A DNA stretch of 14,772 bases from Bacillota bacterium (GTDB lineage: Bacteria > Bacillota > Limnochordia > JAAZLZ01), in NCBI GenBank assembly GCA_012799075.1, contig JAAZLZ010000038.1, positions 1-14,772 of the forward strand. The letters run 5' to 3'. The notes below the pieces were generated by a model. The model saw nothing but the letters and a program-made list of their open reading frames with translations, did no database searches and was not told the origin of the DNA. A program made the position numbers and the translations under genes. How positions within the stretch are numbered: position 1 is the first letter of the stretch; the number at the start of each line of letters is the position of its first letter. This document shows, piece by piece, positions 14,716 through 14,772 of this stretch.

Positions 14716-14772
14716 CAGGCCCTTTAAAGCACCTCAAGAGGCATAGATGGTGGCTGACGGAGAAAAAATTAA

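Noticed and set aside
14588..14737. N-terminal extension of ExbB by 50 residues
   Set aside because: It would cover the promoter and leader, has no similarity to ExbB N-termini, and GGAGGG lies 7 nt before the ATG at 14587.

Overview
The window looks like chromosomal DNA (roughly mid-50s % G+C by eye) from a member of the Bacillota (Firmicutes) that probably has two membranes. Bacillota-type content includes the miaB-mutS-mutL run, a CotJC-type manganese catalase, a DUF421/DUF4363 pair and an S-layer-homology protein. The double membrane is inferred from a complete ExbB-ExbD-TonB set and a protein shaped like the Omp-alpha outer-membrane tether of Thermotoga. A lineage such as Limnochordia, Halanaerobiales or Negativicutes would fit, but the sequence alone does not settle it.

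Layout. Positions 1-4005 (minus strand) carry miaB, mutS and the first codons of mutL: tRNA modification followed by mismatch repair, tightly packed, with an ATGA overlap between mutS and mutL. Positions 4106-5963 hold a manganese catalase (minus) divergent from a translationally coupled DUF421-DUF4363 membrane pair (plus). The ~110-bp divergent spacer contains a perfect 14-bp palindrome. Positions 5950-8190 hold a methyl-accepting chemotaxis protein (minus). Its long leader reads as a cyclic di-GMP-I (GEMM-I) riboswitch followed by a terminator and a competing anti-terminator, so sensor expression is predicted to fall when c-di-GMP rises. Positions 8206-8930 (plus) hold an extended -10 promoter with an inverted repeat over its -35 position, a small exported LysM protein, a 65-residue unknown protein and a strong bidirectional terminator.

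Positions 8937-14715 (minus) look like one five-gene operon: a good promoter, then exbB, exbD, tonB, a secreted multi-domain protein ending in a cohesin-like domain, and an SLH/coiled-coil/C-terminal-anchor protein. All junctions are overlaps or gaps of at most 31 bp, and the operon ends at the shared terminator. I read it as an envelope module: a proton-driven TonB motor with a long Pro-rich linker, a protein tying the outer membrane to the cell wall, and an exported beta-rich partner of unknown role. No TonB-dependent receptor lies in the window.

The only stretch of more than 300 bases without a gene is 7966-8300, which is filled by the riboswitch, its expression platform, two candidate promoters and an inverted repeat. 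I see no rRNA, tRNA, CRISPR array, insertion sequence or attachment site.
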